Assembly: GCA_947625655.1 (NCBI GenBank)
Contig: CANQPD010000001.1
Span: 186,001-250,000, forward strand
Direction of reading: 5' to 3'
Source of the DNA: an uncultured Dysosmobacter sp.
Lineage (GTDB): Bacteria > Bacillota > Clostridia > Oscillospirales > Oscillospiraceae
Length of the DNA: 64,000 nt
The translations under genes and the position numbers were made by a program. Positions 40,231 to 46,871 of this stretch are shown here, one piece after another. Every line of letters begins with the position of its first letter. The first letter of the stretch is position 1. Under the pieces are notes generated by a model. It saw only the letters and a list, made by a program, of their open reading frames with translations, was not told the DNA's origin and searched no databases.

Positions 40231-40634
40231 AAAAGCGGGCTGTTCTCGGGCTGGCGATGATCCTGGCCGGGTGTCTTTTGATTGCGGCAGGCGCTCTTTG
40301 GGATACCGCCCCTGATCCAAGGCCGGTGATGCTGCATGGCGCCGGCGCATTTCTTCTCGTATATGGGATCGGGGATGCCATCGGCATGAAAGCGGATCCG
40401 GATCACCAAAAACGGGAAAAGATTGAGTACAACGACGAACGGAACATCGCCATCTGGAACCGGGCCGGGGCAGTCTCCGGCAAAGTGCTGCAGTGGGTTA
40501 TTCTGGTTGCCTCCTGGGCTGCCGTCGGTTTTTGGGGCATCCCCATTCGGGTGTTCTGGGCGGCACTGGGCCTGTGTATTGTAAAGAGCCTTTTGGAACT
40601 GCTGTTGGTATTGCGGTATCAAAAAGATATGTAA
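40227..40634 (+). CDS. Membrane protein coupled to Xre regulator
   Basis: A 135-residue protein with four hydrophobic segments in two pairs, separated by a charged loop (KREKIEYNDERNIAIWNRAG). This ERN-containing loop and topology recall DUF2178/DUF6442-like proteins that accompany small Xre regulators; function unknown. It ends at a strong terminator. Confidence 0.8.
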   Translation: MKKRAVLGLAMILAGCLLIAAGALWDTAPDPRPVMLHGAGAFLLVYGIGDAIGMKADPDHQKREKIEYNDERNIAIWNRAGAVSGKVLQWVILVASWAAVGFWGIPIRVFWAALGLCIVKSLLELLLVLRYQKDM

Positions 40635-40638
40635 AGGA

Positions 40639-40676
40639 AACCGCCGGACGGCTGAAAGGCCGTCCGGCGGTTTTAT
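40639..40676. terminator. Terminator after the Xre-membrane protein pair
   Basis: AAACCGCCGGACGGC-TGAAAG-GCCGTCCGGCGGTTTT, a 15-bp stem with T-run on the plus strand; the stop of the convergent small gene abuts it. Confidence 0.9.
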
Positions 40677-40876
40677 CAGGGGTTCGCATCTCCCACGGAG
40701 CCGTCGCCCTTCCATGCGTGATAGACCTTCAGTTCCGCTCCGCTGGTGCCGGGGATGACAGGCTTGGCCTTCTCCTTGCCATGCCTGGCCTTTCCCTGGA
40801 GCTCCGGCACAGGCCCGGCATCGTTCCGGGGCTTCGTATGGGTCCAGTCCGGCCGGGCCATTCCCTTTTTCGGCAT
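40676..40876 (-). CDS. Small basic protein of unknown function
   Basis: A 66-residue hydrophilic, Lys/Pro-rich protein (MPKKGMARPDWTHTKPRNDA; LKVYHAWKGDG near the end). No membrane segment or motif is seen. It is likely real: it fills the space between two terminated genes, and the ATG has a GAGGTGATG ribosome-binding context. No known family. Confidence 0.6.
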   Translation of the reverse strand: MPKKGMARPDWTHTKPRNDAGPVPELQGKARHGKEKAKPVIPGTSGAELKVYHAWKGDGSVGDANP

Positions 40877-40916
40877 AACATCACCTCAGCGGTAAGTTTC
40901 CCGGCTTTCCGCGGAA

Positions 40917-41525
40917 TTATCCAATGAACATCTGGGTCCAGTAATTGCCCCTGGCCACGTATCCCACGCCGATCTGGGTGTAGGACGCGCTGAGGATATT
41001 GGCCCGGTGGCCGCTGGAGTTCATCCAGCCGTCCACCACCGCCTGGGGCGTGGCGTAGCCATAGGCGATGTTCTCCCCCGCGGTCCTGTAGGAGATGCCG
41101 AAGGCCTTGATCATCTGGAAGGGCGTGCCGTATGTAGGGCTGGTGTGGGAGAAATAGCGGTTGTCCACCATGTCCTGGGACTTGTACCGGGCCACCCGGG
41201 AAAGCTCCCAGTTGGCGGTCAGGGGCCGGAGGCCGTTTTGCTGGCGGATCTCGTTGACCAGGCGGACGACCTCCGCCTCGTAGGCGGTGACGGACCGGTC
41301 CACCTGAGGAATGCTCAGGATCTGCCCCGGATAGATCAGGTCGGGGTTGGCAACCTGGGGGTTGGCCTGGATGATCTCGCTGGTGCCCACCTGGTATTTT
41401 ACGGCCAGCTTCCACATGGTATCTCCCGAGACCACCTTATGGGTCAGCGGCGCCGCCTGGGCGGACGGGACCAGCAGGCTCCCCGCCAGGACGGCGGACG
41501 CAAGCATCCTTTGCAGCTTCTTCAT
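40917..41525 (-). CDS. LysM and CAP (SCP/YkwD) domain cell-wall protein
   Basis: A 202-residue exported protein: signal peptide (MKKLQRMLASAVLAGSLLVP...AQA), one LysM peptidoglycan-binding domain (about 42-87, HKVVSGDTMWKLAVKYQVGT) and a C-terminal CAP domain (about 95-202, VVRLVNEIRQQNGLRPLTAN; YFSHTSPTYGTPFQMIKAFG; AGENIAYGY; GWMNSSGHRANIL). The layout matches the clostridial YkwD/SafA-like spore or wall proteins. The ATG at 41525 follows AGAGGTGTAACC. A promoter and a WalR-box-like direct repeat lie at 41569-41597. Confidence 0.93.
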   Translation of the reverse strand: MKKLQRMLASAVLAGSLLVPSAQAAPLTHKVVSGDTMWKLAVKYQVGTSEIIQANPQVANPDLIYPGQILSIPQVDRSVTAYEAEVVRLVNEIRQQNGLRPLTANWELSRVARYKSQDMVDNRYFSHTSPTYGTPFQMIKAFGISYRTAGENIAYGYATPQAVVDGWMNSSGHRANILSASYTQIGVGYVARGNYWTQMFIG

Positions 41526-41568
41526 GGTTACACCTCTCAAGTTTGTATTCCGTTTCCGGTCTGTCATA

Positions 41569-41597
41569 ATTGTAACCGTTTTGTAACTATTTTACAA
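41569..41597 (-). promoter_or_regulatory. Promoter of LysM-CAP gene overlapped by a WalR-like box
   Basis: Minus-strand -35 TTGTAA (41592-41597), 17-bp spacer, -10 TACAAT (41569-41574). On the plus strand TGTAAC-N5-TGTAAC (41571-41576 and 41582-41587) matches the WalR consensus TGTWAH-N5-TGTWAH and lies across the -10 and spacer. Confidence 0.65.
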
Positions 41598-41625
41598 AGG
41601 CAATATCTGCCGCCGCTTCCAGCAA

Positions 41626-41656
41626 GAAAAGCGGCCGTTCTTCCGAACAGCCGCTT
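41626..41656 (-). terminator. Terminator of the hydroxyacid dehydrogenase gene
   Basis: GCGGC-t-GTTC / GAAC-g-GCCGC stem with TTCC-type loop, followed on the minus strand by TTTTC. Confidence 0.8.
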
Positions 41657-41661
41657 GCGTC

Positions 41662-42648
41662 TCACCGCTTTAATTCCGTTGCGCAGTCCTTTCCGCTTGC
41701 CATCTCCCAGATGCCCCGGATGCCGCAGGCCACCATGCTGGTCACGGCGGCGTCGGTGTAAAAGGCCATGTGCTGGGTCATGATGACGTTGCGGAATTGG
41801 TGGAGATAGAACCAGTTCCGGTTGCTGAGGATGTCCACCCGGTGATCCTCGTGGACGATGCCTTCCTCGCCCTCCGAGGTGTCCATGCCCAGAGCGCCGA
41901 TCTTCTGGCTCTCCACGCCCTCCACCAGGGCGTCAATATCCATCAGCTCGCCCCGGGAGCAGTTAATCAGGATCACGCCGTCCTTCATTTTGGCGATGGT
42001 CTCCCGGTTGATCATGTGCCGGTTGGACTCCAGCAGGGGCATGTGCAGGGAGATCACGTCCGACTGGGCCAGCAGGGTATCCATGTCCACGTATTCCACC
42101 AGATCCTCCACCGCCGGGTTTTTGCGGATATCGTAGACCACCATGCGGCAGCCAAAGCCCGACAGGTTGCGGATCACCTGGGCGCCGATCTTGCCGGAGC
42201 CGATGATGCCGACGGTCAGATCCTTCATCTCCCGGCCCTGGAGCCCCTGCGGGGAAAAGTCGTTCACCTGGCCCCGCCACATGGCCTGCTTATAGTGCCG
42301 CAGGCACATCAGAATCATCATGACGGTGAAATCCGCCACGCCGTTGGGGGCGTAGGACGCGTTGCAGACCCGGATGCCCAGTTCCCTGGCCCGGACCAGG
42401 TCGATGTGGTTATACCCCACCGTGCGGGTGGAGAGATACCGCACCCCCAGGGCGTGCCACGCCTCCAGCAGAGGGCCGTTGATGCGCCCCTGTCCCAGAA
42501 TGGAAACGCCCTGGCACCCCTCCGCCAAAGCGGCGTTTTCCAGGGACGGCACCGCCTCGCTCACCGCCAGCTCCACATCCAGGGCTTTCCCCTGGGCCCG
42601 CAGCTCCGCCAGCTCGTCCGCCCGGGCTTCGTATACCATGATCTTCAT
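41662..42648 (-). CDS. D-2-hydroxyacid dehydrogenase (D-lactate dehydrogenase-like)
   Basis: A 328-residue NAD-dependent dehydrogenase of the D-isomer family. The nucleotide-binding motif is VGIIGSGKIGAQVIRNLSGF. The catalytic triad residues are the Arg of NCSRGELMD, the Glu near GEEGIVHED, and the His of TQHMAFYTDAAV. STRTVGYNHIDLVRARELGI and SYAPNGVADFTVMMIL are typical of D-lactate dehydrogenases and VanH-like enzymes. The physiological substrate (pyruvate or a 2-oxoacid such as 2-oxoisocaproate) is not determined. The promoter lies at 42687-42715. Confidence 0.92.
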   Translation of the reverse strand: MKIMVYEARADELAELRAQGKALDVELAVSEAVPSLENAALAEGCQGVSILGQGRINGPLLEAWHALGVRYLSTRTVGYNHIDLVRARELGIRVCNASYAPNGVADFTVMMILMCLRHYKQAMWRGQVNDFSPQGLQGREMKDLTVGIIGSGKIGAQVIRNLSGFGCRMVVYDIRKNPAVEDLVEYVDMDTLLAQSDVISLHMPLLESNRHMINRETIAKMKDGVILINCSRGELMDIDALVEGVESQKIGALGMDTSEGEEGIVHEDHRVDILSNRNWFYLHQFRNVIMTQHMAFYTDAAVTSMVACGIRGIWEMASGKDCATELKR

Positions 42649-42686
42649 TGCGCCGTTACCTCCATACGATTTGCTGATCCTTTGCT

Positions 42687-42715
42687 ATTTTAATTCCTGA
42701 CCGCCGAAATTGCAA
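42687..42715 (-). promoter_or_regulatory. Promoter of the hydroxyacid dehydrogenase gene
   Basis: Minus-strand -35 TTGCAA (42710-42715), 17-bp spacer, -10 TAAAAT (42687-42692). Confidence 0.75.
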
Positions 42716-42746
42716 CCGTGTATCACAGACAGGCACGGAAAACGTG

Positions 42747-42777
42747 GAAAAAGCCCGCCTTTTCAGGCGGGCTTTTG
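42747..42777 (-). terminator. Terminator of the small Cys-rich protein gene
   Basis: AAAAGCCCGCC / GGCGGGCTTTT, 11-bp stem with T-run, just after the stop codon at 42781. Confidence 0.9.
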
Positions 42778-42780
42778 GGA

Positions 42781-43014
42781 TCAGCAGCCTTCCAGGGGCT
42801 TAATGCAGTCGGCGGTGATCTGAGGCGGAAGGCTCATGGTCATGGCCCCGCTGTATTCGATGCAGACCTTCTGCCCGGCCTGGAAGCAGCATGCCCGCGG
42901 CGTATGGACACACACCTTTTGACAGGTGTCCAGATCGCACACCAGCAGCTCGCAGCAGCAGACCCGCAGGATGCAGGCTTTCATGGTCACCGGCTCATTC
43001 ACAGTGGATTCCAC
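42781..43014 (-). CDS. Small cysteine-rich protein
   Basis: A 77-residue protein with 10 cysteines, including CILRVCCCELLVCDLDTCQK and the terminal CIKPLEGC. The start is a GTG at 43014 with AAGGAGGG upstream. No signal peptide. It lies directly downstream of another Cys-rich gene (43118-43957), with a terminator between. The family is not recognised; cysteine content and neighbour suggest a coat-like or metal-binding protein, which is inference. Confidence 0.75.
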   Translation of the reverse strand: MESTVNEPVTMKACILRVCCCELLVCDLDTCQKVCVHTPRACCFQAGQKVCIEYSGAMTMSLPPQITADCIKPLEGC

Positions 43015-43076
43015 AGGGTTTCCCTCCTTTGCAAAGCGCTGTACTCCATTCTATGCCGGGGAGCGGAGCGGTGTGA

Positions 43077-43112
43077 AAACGCCAGCCGGGCCTTGCGGCC
43101 GGCTGGCGTTTG
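43077..43112 (-). terminator. Terminator of the 279-aa Cys-rich protein gene
   Basis: AAACGCCAGCCGG...CCGGCTGGCGTTT, a long stem closed by a GCAAGG loop region, with TTTTC on the minus-strand 3' side. Confidence 0.88.
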
Positions 43113-43117
43113 GGGCG

Positions 43118-43957
43118 TTATCTGCCGCAGGTGCAGCAGCACTTGGCCTCCTCGTAATTCTCCGGCACCCGGACGGTGTTGGGCGGGAAGAACTCGCCCA
43201 CCGGGAAGGAGATGTTCCGGAAGATGCAGCAGGGATCCTCCTTGTCGCTGCCGCAGGAGCACTCCTTGTCGGGCATGCAGTAGTCGTACACCGGCACCAG
43301 CAGCTGAGAGTCCCGCTCCAGGCGCACGATGGAGAACTGGCCCAGGGTGACGTAGATGCGGCGGCTGTCGTCGCCGCTGGACAGCTCCCCGTCGAAGCAG
43401 CCGTTGACAAAGGTGGGCACCTCGCACAGCTCGCAGTCGCAGTCCCGCTTGCCGCAGCAGTCCATGATGCGGGCGTCCAGCACGATGGGGTCCACGGCCT
43501 CCACCACGGCGATGGGGGCGTTGGCCCGCTTCATCATCTGCAGGTCGGGCTCCCCCACCCGCAGCTCGGAGGAGAAGATCTTGGCGTTCCCCTCGCTGCC
43601 GAACAGGATGGCCCGCTTGTCGAACACGCACAGGCCCTCCACGGTGACAGGGGCGGGGCAGCTCAGGTAGGCCTGAAGGGTCACATGGTAGAAAAAGCGC
43701 ATATCCACGGTGTAGAAGCCCCGGTTGAAGCTGACGGGCTCCACATCCACATACACATACAGCAGCCTGGCGCTGCCGCCCTTGACGGACAGGGCGCGGT
43801 TGATGACATCCACATACTGCATCTTGGGATAAAAGCGCAGGTCTTCAATGCAGTCCTTATCTCTGCAGGAATCGTAGATCTTCCTGGTATGGATGCAAAC
43901 CGCCTCACGGATGCCGCTGGAGTCCTCGACGGGACCGGGCATGACTTTATCGGGCAT
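43118..43957 (-). CDS. Cysteine-rich protein of unknown function
   Basis: A 279-residue soluble protein. The N-terminal half is beta-rich without cysteine clusters (KMQYVDVINRALSVKGGSAR; YVYVDVEPVSFNRGFYTVDM). The second half has clusters: IMDCCGKRDCDCELCEVP, DKECSCGSDKEDPCCIF and the terminal AKCCCTCGR. The ATG at 43957 has an ideal TTAGGAGGTATTGCA; the upstream in-frame extension is not used. No enzyme motif. Together with the 77-residue neighbour it could be a spore-surface or metal-binding protein; I cannot name a family. Confidence 0.8.
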   Translation of the reverse strand: MPDKVMPGPVEDSSGIREAVCIHTRKIYDSCRDKDCIEDLRFYPKMQYVDVINRALSVKGGSARLLYVYVDVEPVSFNRGFYTVDMRFFYHVTLQAYLSCPAPVTVEGLCVFDKRAILFGSEGNAKIFSSELRVGEPDLQMMKRANAPIAVVEAVDPIVLDARIMDCCGKRDCDCELCEVPTFVNGCFDGELSSGDDSRRIYVTLGQFSIVRLERDSQLLVPVYDYCMPDKECSCGSDKEDPCCIFRNISFPVGEFFPPNTVRVPENYEEAKCCCTCGR

Positions 43958-44037
43958 TGCAATACCTCCTAATAAGTAGCTGGTGAAAGGACGCTCTCCT
44001 TTCAATCCAGTGTATGCGCCCGGCTGCCGGAGGTGCG

Positions 44038-44066
44038 AAAACAGCGGGCCTTTCGGCCCGCTGTCG
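44038..44066 (-). terminator. Terminator of the DUF3048 gene
   Basis: ACAGCGGGCC-TTTC-GGCCCGCTGT, a 10-bp perfect stem followed on the minus strand by TTTTC. Confidence 0.88.
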
Positions 44067-44068
44067 GC

Positions 44069-45157
44069 TTATTCATAGGTCAGGGTGCTGCGCTTGGGGC
44101 TGACGATGCAGACATAGCTGTTCCCCTGCCCCAGGGTCAGGGCGGTGCCGTCCTCCAGGGAATAGCGGAACTGGTTGTCCCGGCTCCCCTTGCTCCACTG
44201 GATGGGGACGCACTTGCCGCCGCAGAAGTAGGTGCCCTGTCCGGTGCCCGTCAGCTTCACGCTGATGCGCCCCGCCGTGTCGCCGGAGATATTCGAAATG
44301 GAGGTCTCCAGCACCAGCAGGTTGGTGACGCCCACCTGCTCTCCGGTGTTGCCGTCGATGTACTCCGCGCCGTACTGGCCCACCAGGTACTTCCCTGTCT
44401 CCGGGTCATAGTCAAAGGTGCCGGTCTTATAGCTGGAGAATTCCAGCGTCACATGCTCCGCCGGAACGCCGTTCGCCGGGGTGCCGTCCTCGGCAAAGGC
44501 CTGGACATAGGCATAGCCCTCCTGGTGCTCTGTGCGGAAATGGCCCTCGTCCAGATACTCCTGGATCTTCTCCCCGGTGGTCACCATGGTGTGTTCGGAA
44601 TTCATGGTCTTGCGCCGCTCCGGGTCCCGCCAGAAGATCCTGGCGTCGGAGCCGCCGTTGACGCCGTCCATGTTGTCCACGCCCCAGGCGGGGATGTCCC
44701 GATACGCCTCGGGACTGCCGCCGGCGTGGACCAGCAGCGCGTCGTGGCCCAGGGCCACCTCTAAATAGTACGCCCGGGTGGAGCGGATGCTGCCCAGCAT
44801 CCCCACGCCCTCCAGGGACTGATAGACGCCCACCATCCGGGTGATGCCGCCCTCGGCGGGGATCTCATAGATGATGTCCGCCAGGGACACCCCCAGCTGG
44901 GGCTGGGCCGCCTTCAGGTTGTTCAGCATCACCGCCACCGGGCGGAGGTTTTCATATTCCGGCTCCATGGGCAGGCCCGTCAGCGGGTTGGTGCCCGCCG
45001 GGACGCAGGGTTCCGGCTCCGGCTCGGGTTCGGGCTCCGGCTCCACGACGGGCTCCGGTTCCACAGCCGGGGGCTCCGGCTCCTGCTCTTTCCCGCATCC
45101 GGCCAGGGACAGCAGCATCATCGCCGCCAGGATCGCCGCAAGTATCCGCTTTCTCAT
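44069..45157 (-). CDS. DUF3048 domain lipoprotein
   Basis: A 362-residue lipoprotein: a signal with lipobox (LLSLAGC, Cys at about 21), then a Glu-Pro repeat linker (about 24-50, PEPEPEPEPEP) and the DUF3048 domain with GTNPLTGLPMEPEYENLRPV, MLGSIRSTRAYYLEVALGHD and ALLVHAGGSPEAY. Family members are YerB-like proteins of unknown function. The ATG at 45157 has AAAGGCGGCGACTCC upstream. A strong promoter lies at 45189-45217, divergent from the DUF4364 gene. Confidence 0.92.
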   Translation of the reverse strand: MRKRILAAILAAMMLLSLAGCGKEQEPEPPAVEPEPVVEPEPEPEPEPEPCVPAGTNPLTGLPMEPEYENLRPVAVMLNNLKAAQPQLGVSLADIIYEIPAEGGITRMVGVYQSLEGVGMLGSIRSTRAYYLEVALGHDALLVHAGGSPEAYRDIPAWGVDNMDGVNGGSDARIFWRDPERRKTMNSEHTMVTTGEKIQEYLDEGHFRTEHQEGYAYVQAFAEDGTPANGVPAEHVTLEFSSYKTGTFDYDPETGKYLVGQYGAEYIDGNTGEQVGVTNLLVLETSISNISGDTAGRISVKLTGTGQGTYFCGGKCVPIQWSKGSRDNQFRYSLEDGTALTLGQGNSYVCIVSPKRSTLTYE

Positions 45158-45188
45158 GGAGTCGCCGCCTTTCCAAGTGGTTGTCTCT

Positions 45189-45217
45189 ATGATACCAATG
45201 TGTACCGGGAGCGTCAA
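45189..45217 (-). promoter_or_regulatory. Promoter of the DUF3048 gene
   Basis: Minus-strand -35 TTGACG (45212-45217), 17-bp spacer, -10 TATCAT (45189-45194). Confidence 0.8.
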
Positions 45218-45313
45218 GGCAAAATCCGTCAAATTTCGATTTCGGTCTACCCAAACCGGCAAAGATGCGGTATACTATAAAAAGCAAGTTCTGTAAACAA
45301 GGAGGTGCCGCAT

Positions 45314-45862
45314 ATGGCAGGCCGCGGCTTTATCCACGATAAACTGGAGATCAAGTTCCTGATCCTATACATCGCCGCCCGGGTCATTGAGCCGGTCCCC
45401 TTTGACACCGTGCTGGATCTGACGTTGTGCGACGACGCCATCGACTACTTCGACTTTTCCGAGTGCCTCAACGACCTGGTGAAGACCGGGCACCTGACCC
45501 TCTCCGAGGACGGTTTGTACGCCATCACCGACAAGGGCATCCGAAACAGCCAGATCTGCGAGTCCAGCCTTCCCTACTCCGTGCGGCTGCGGTGCGACAA
45601 GAATCTCACCATCTGGAACCGCAGGCTCCGCCGGAAGAGCCAGGTGAAGGCGTCCACGGAGCAGCGCCCCAACGGGACCTACACCGTGCGGCTCAGCCTG
45701 GACGACGACATGGGCAGCGTCATGGACCTGAAACTGATGGTTGTCCGGGAGGACATGGCCCAGGTGCTGGAAAACCGCTTCCGCCAGAGCCCGGAGCGGA
45801 TCTACAGCCAGATCATGAACGTCCTGCTGGACGACGGCGAGAGCGGAAAGAGCGAAAAGTGA
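45314..45862 (+). CDS. DUF4364 family protein
   Basis: A 182-residue soluble protein. The N-terminal ~90 residues resemble a winged-helix (LEIKFLILYIAARVIEPVPF; DYFDFSECLNDLVKTGHLTL; LYAITDKGIRNSQI). The second half is beta-rich (YTVRLSLDDDMGSVMDLKLM). DUF4364 proteins are clostridial putative regulators. The ATG at 45314 follows AAGGAGGTGCCGCAT; the GTG at 45305 overlaps that site and is not the start. Confidence 0.88.
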   Translation: MAGRGFIHDKLEIKFLILYIAARVIEPVPFDTVLDLTLCDDAIDYFDFSECLNDLVKTGHLTLSEDGLYAITDKGIRNSQICESSLPYSVRLRCDKNLTIWNRRLRRKSQVKASTEQRPNGTYTVRLSLDDDMGSVMDLKLMVVREDMAQVLENRFRQSPERIYSQIMNVLLDDGESGKSEK

Positions 45863-45863
45863 G

Positions 45864-45900
45864 AAAATCCCGCCCCTGATATCAGGGGCGGGATTTTTTA
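45864..45900 (+). terminator. Terminator of the DUF4364 gene
   Basis: A perfect 17-bp stem AAAATCCCGCCCCTGAT / ATCAGGGGCGGGATTTT with essentially no loop bases beyond the turn, followed by TT. Confidence 0.9.
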
Positions 45901-45992
45901 CAGTCTGCGCGTCAGCGCTTCCAAATTGCCGGCTGAACAGGACGCCGTCCCTGCGGCGGCAGCCCGTGGTCTGCCGGCAGCACCCGCCGGAA

Positions 45993-46550
45993 TCACTCCT
46001 TGTTTTCAATGATTTCGATTAAATGAGCCCGCCGCAGAGCTGTAATAACAGGCTTATATAACATCATGGCAATCGCTGCATTAAAGCCGCCTTTTATCAG
46101 GTTAAAGGGCAAAAAAACCGGGATCAGCAGTTCTGCGACCGCTTCCCGTGAACAGCCCATGTAAATGGGAGCGATGAAATAGTTCCAAAGCAGCATCATG
46201 GAGAGCATGCACCCCCACCCGCAAAGCAGCCCGACAACCGCCCCTGATCTTCCGTGCCTTTTCCTATAGACGAACGCGGCAGTACACGCAAAAGAACTGC
46301 TGGAAATGACATTCATCAGGAAACCCAGAACACCATTTTCACTGATCGTGACCATCTCGACCAGTGAAACAGTCAAAGCGATGGAAAAAGAGGCAAGGGG
46401 CCCGAAGATCAATCCGCCGATTGCGATAATGACATCCTTTGGATCGTACTTCAAAAACAGGATCAGGGGAACGCGTCCAACCGCCGCGGCCATGTAAGCG
46501 AGCGTACAGAGCGCCCCCATTACCGCAAGTTTCTTGGTTTTACTGTTCAT
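45993..46550 (-). CDS. ECF transporter S component for riboflavin (RibU-like)
   Basis: A 185-residue membrane protein with about six hydrophobic segments. The N-terminal KKLAVMGALCTLAYMAAAVG, then FLKYDPKDVIIAIGGLIFGP, are typical of ECF S-components, and the D-P-K-D stretch of the riboflavin group. An FMN riboswitch directly upstream makes riboflavin the likely substrate. The ATG at 46550 has GGGAGG (46560-46565). The energy-coupling module must be encoded elsewhere. Confidence 0.9.
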   Translation of the reverse strand: MNSKTKKLAVMGALCTLAYMAAAVGRVPLILFLKYDPKDVIIAIGGLIFGPLASFSIALTVSLVEMVTISENGVLGFLMNVISSSSFACTAAFVYRKRHGRSGAVVGLLCGWGCMLSMMLLWNYFIAPIYMGCSREAVAELLIPVFLPFNLIKGGFNAAIAMMLYKPVITALRRAHLIEIIENKE

Positions 46551-46566
46551 GAAAAAATACCTCCCG

Positions 46567-46608
46567 AAAAAATTAACACCTAAAAGCAATGAAATGCCTT
46601 TAGGTGTT
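46567..46608 (-). terminator. Expression-platform terminator of the FMN riboswitch
   Basis: AACACCTAAA / TTTAGGTGTT stem (46575-46584 with 46599-46608) followed on the minus strand by AATTTTTT, just before the ribosome-binding site of the riboflavin transporter gene. A transcription-attenuation platform is likely. Confidence 0.85.
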
Positions 46609-46698
46609 ATCATTCTAAGGTATATTGAACATGTCAACAAAGCATTTATCAGGCAGAAAAGTGCATAAAGTCAGAATCATTCCGACAAATTCAATACA

Positions 46699-46808
46699 CC
46701 TTCTTTAATCCAGACTATACTGTCGGTTTTGGACTTTCACCAAATCAGCATTTTCACGCTCGCGGACTTTACCGCCGATCGGGAATTTCACCCTGCCTTG
46801 AAGACATT
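46699..46808 (-). promoter_or_regulatory. FMN riboswitch (RFN element)
   Basis: The minus strand reads AGGCAGGGTGAAATTCCCGA, CGGCGGTAAAGTCCGCGAGC, TGGTGAAAGTCC and ACCGACAGTATAGTCTGGAT in order, the hallmark conserved segments of the FMN aptamer; closing stem from CTTC to GAAG. It controls the riboflavin transporter gene. Promoter at 46833-46861. Confidence 0.96.
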
Positions 46809-46832
46809 CATCTTATTTAGTTGTCGCCTTTC

Positions 46833-46861
46833 ATTATAGATATATTCCCTGTTAAAGTCAA
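46833..46861 (-). promoter_or_regulatory. Promoter of the FMN riboswitch-transporter unit
   Basis: Minus-strand -35 TTGACT (46856-46861), 17-bp spacer, -10 TATAAT (46833-46838), 10 bp beyond the dnaE stop; no terminator is evident between them. Confidence 0.88.
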
Positions 46862-46871
46862 CGAAAATATG

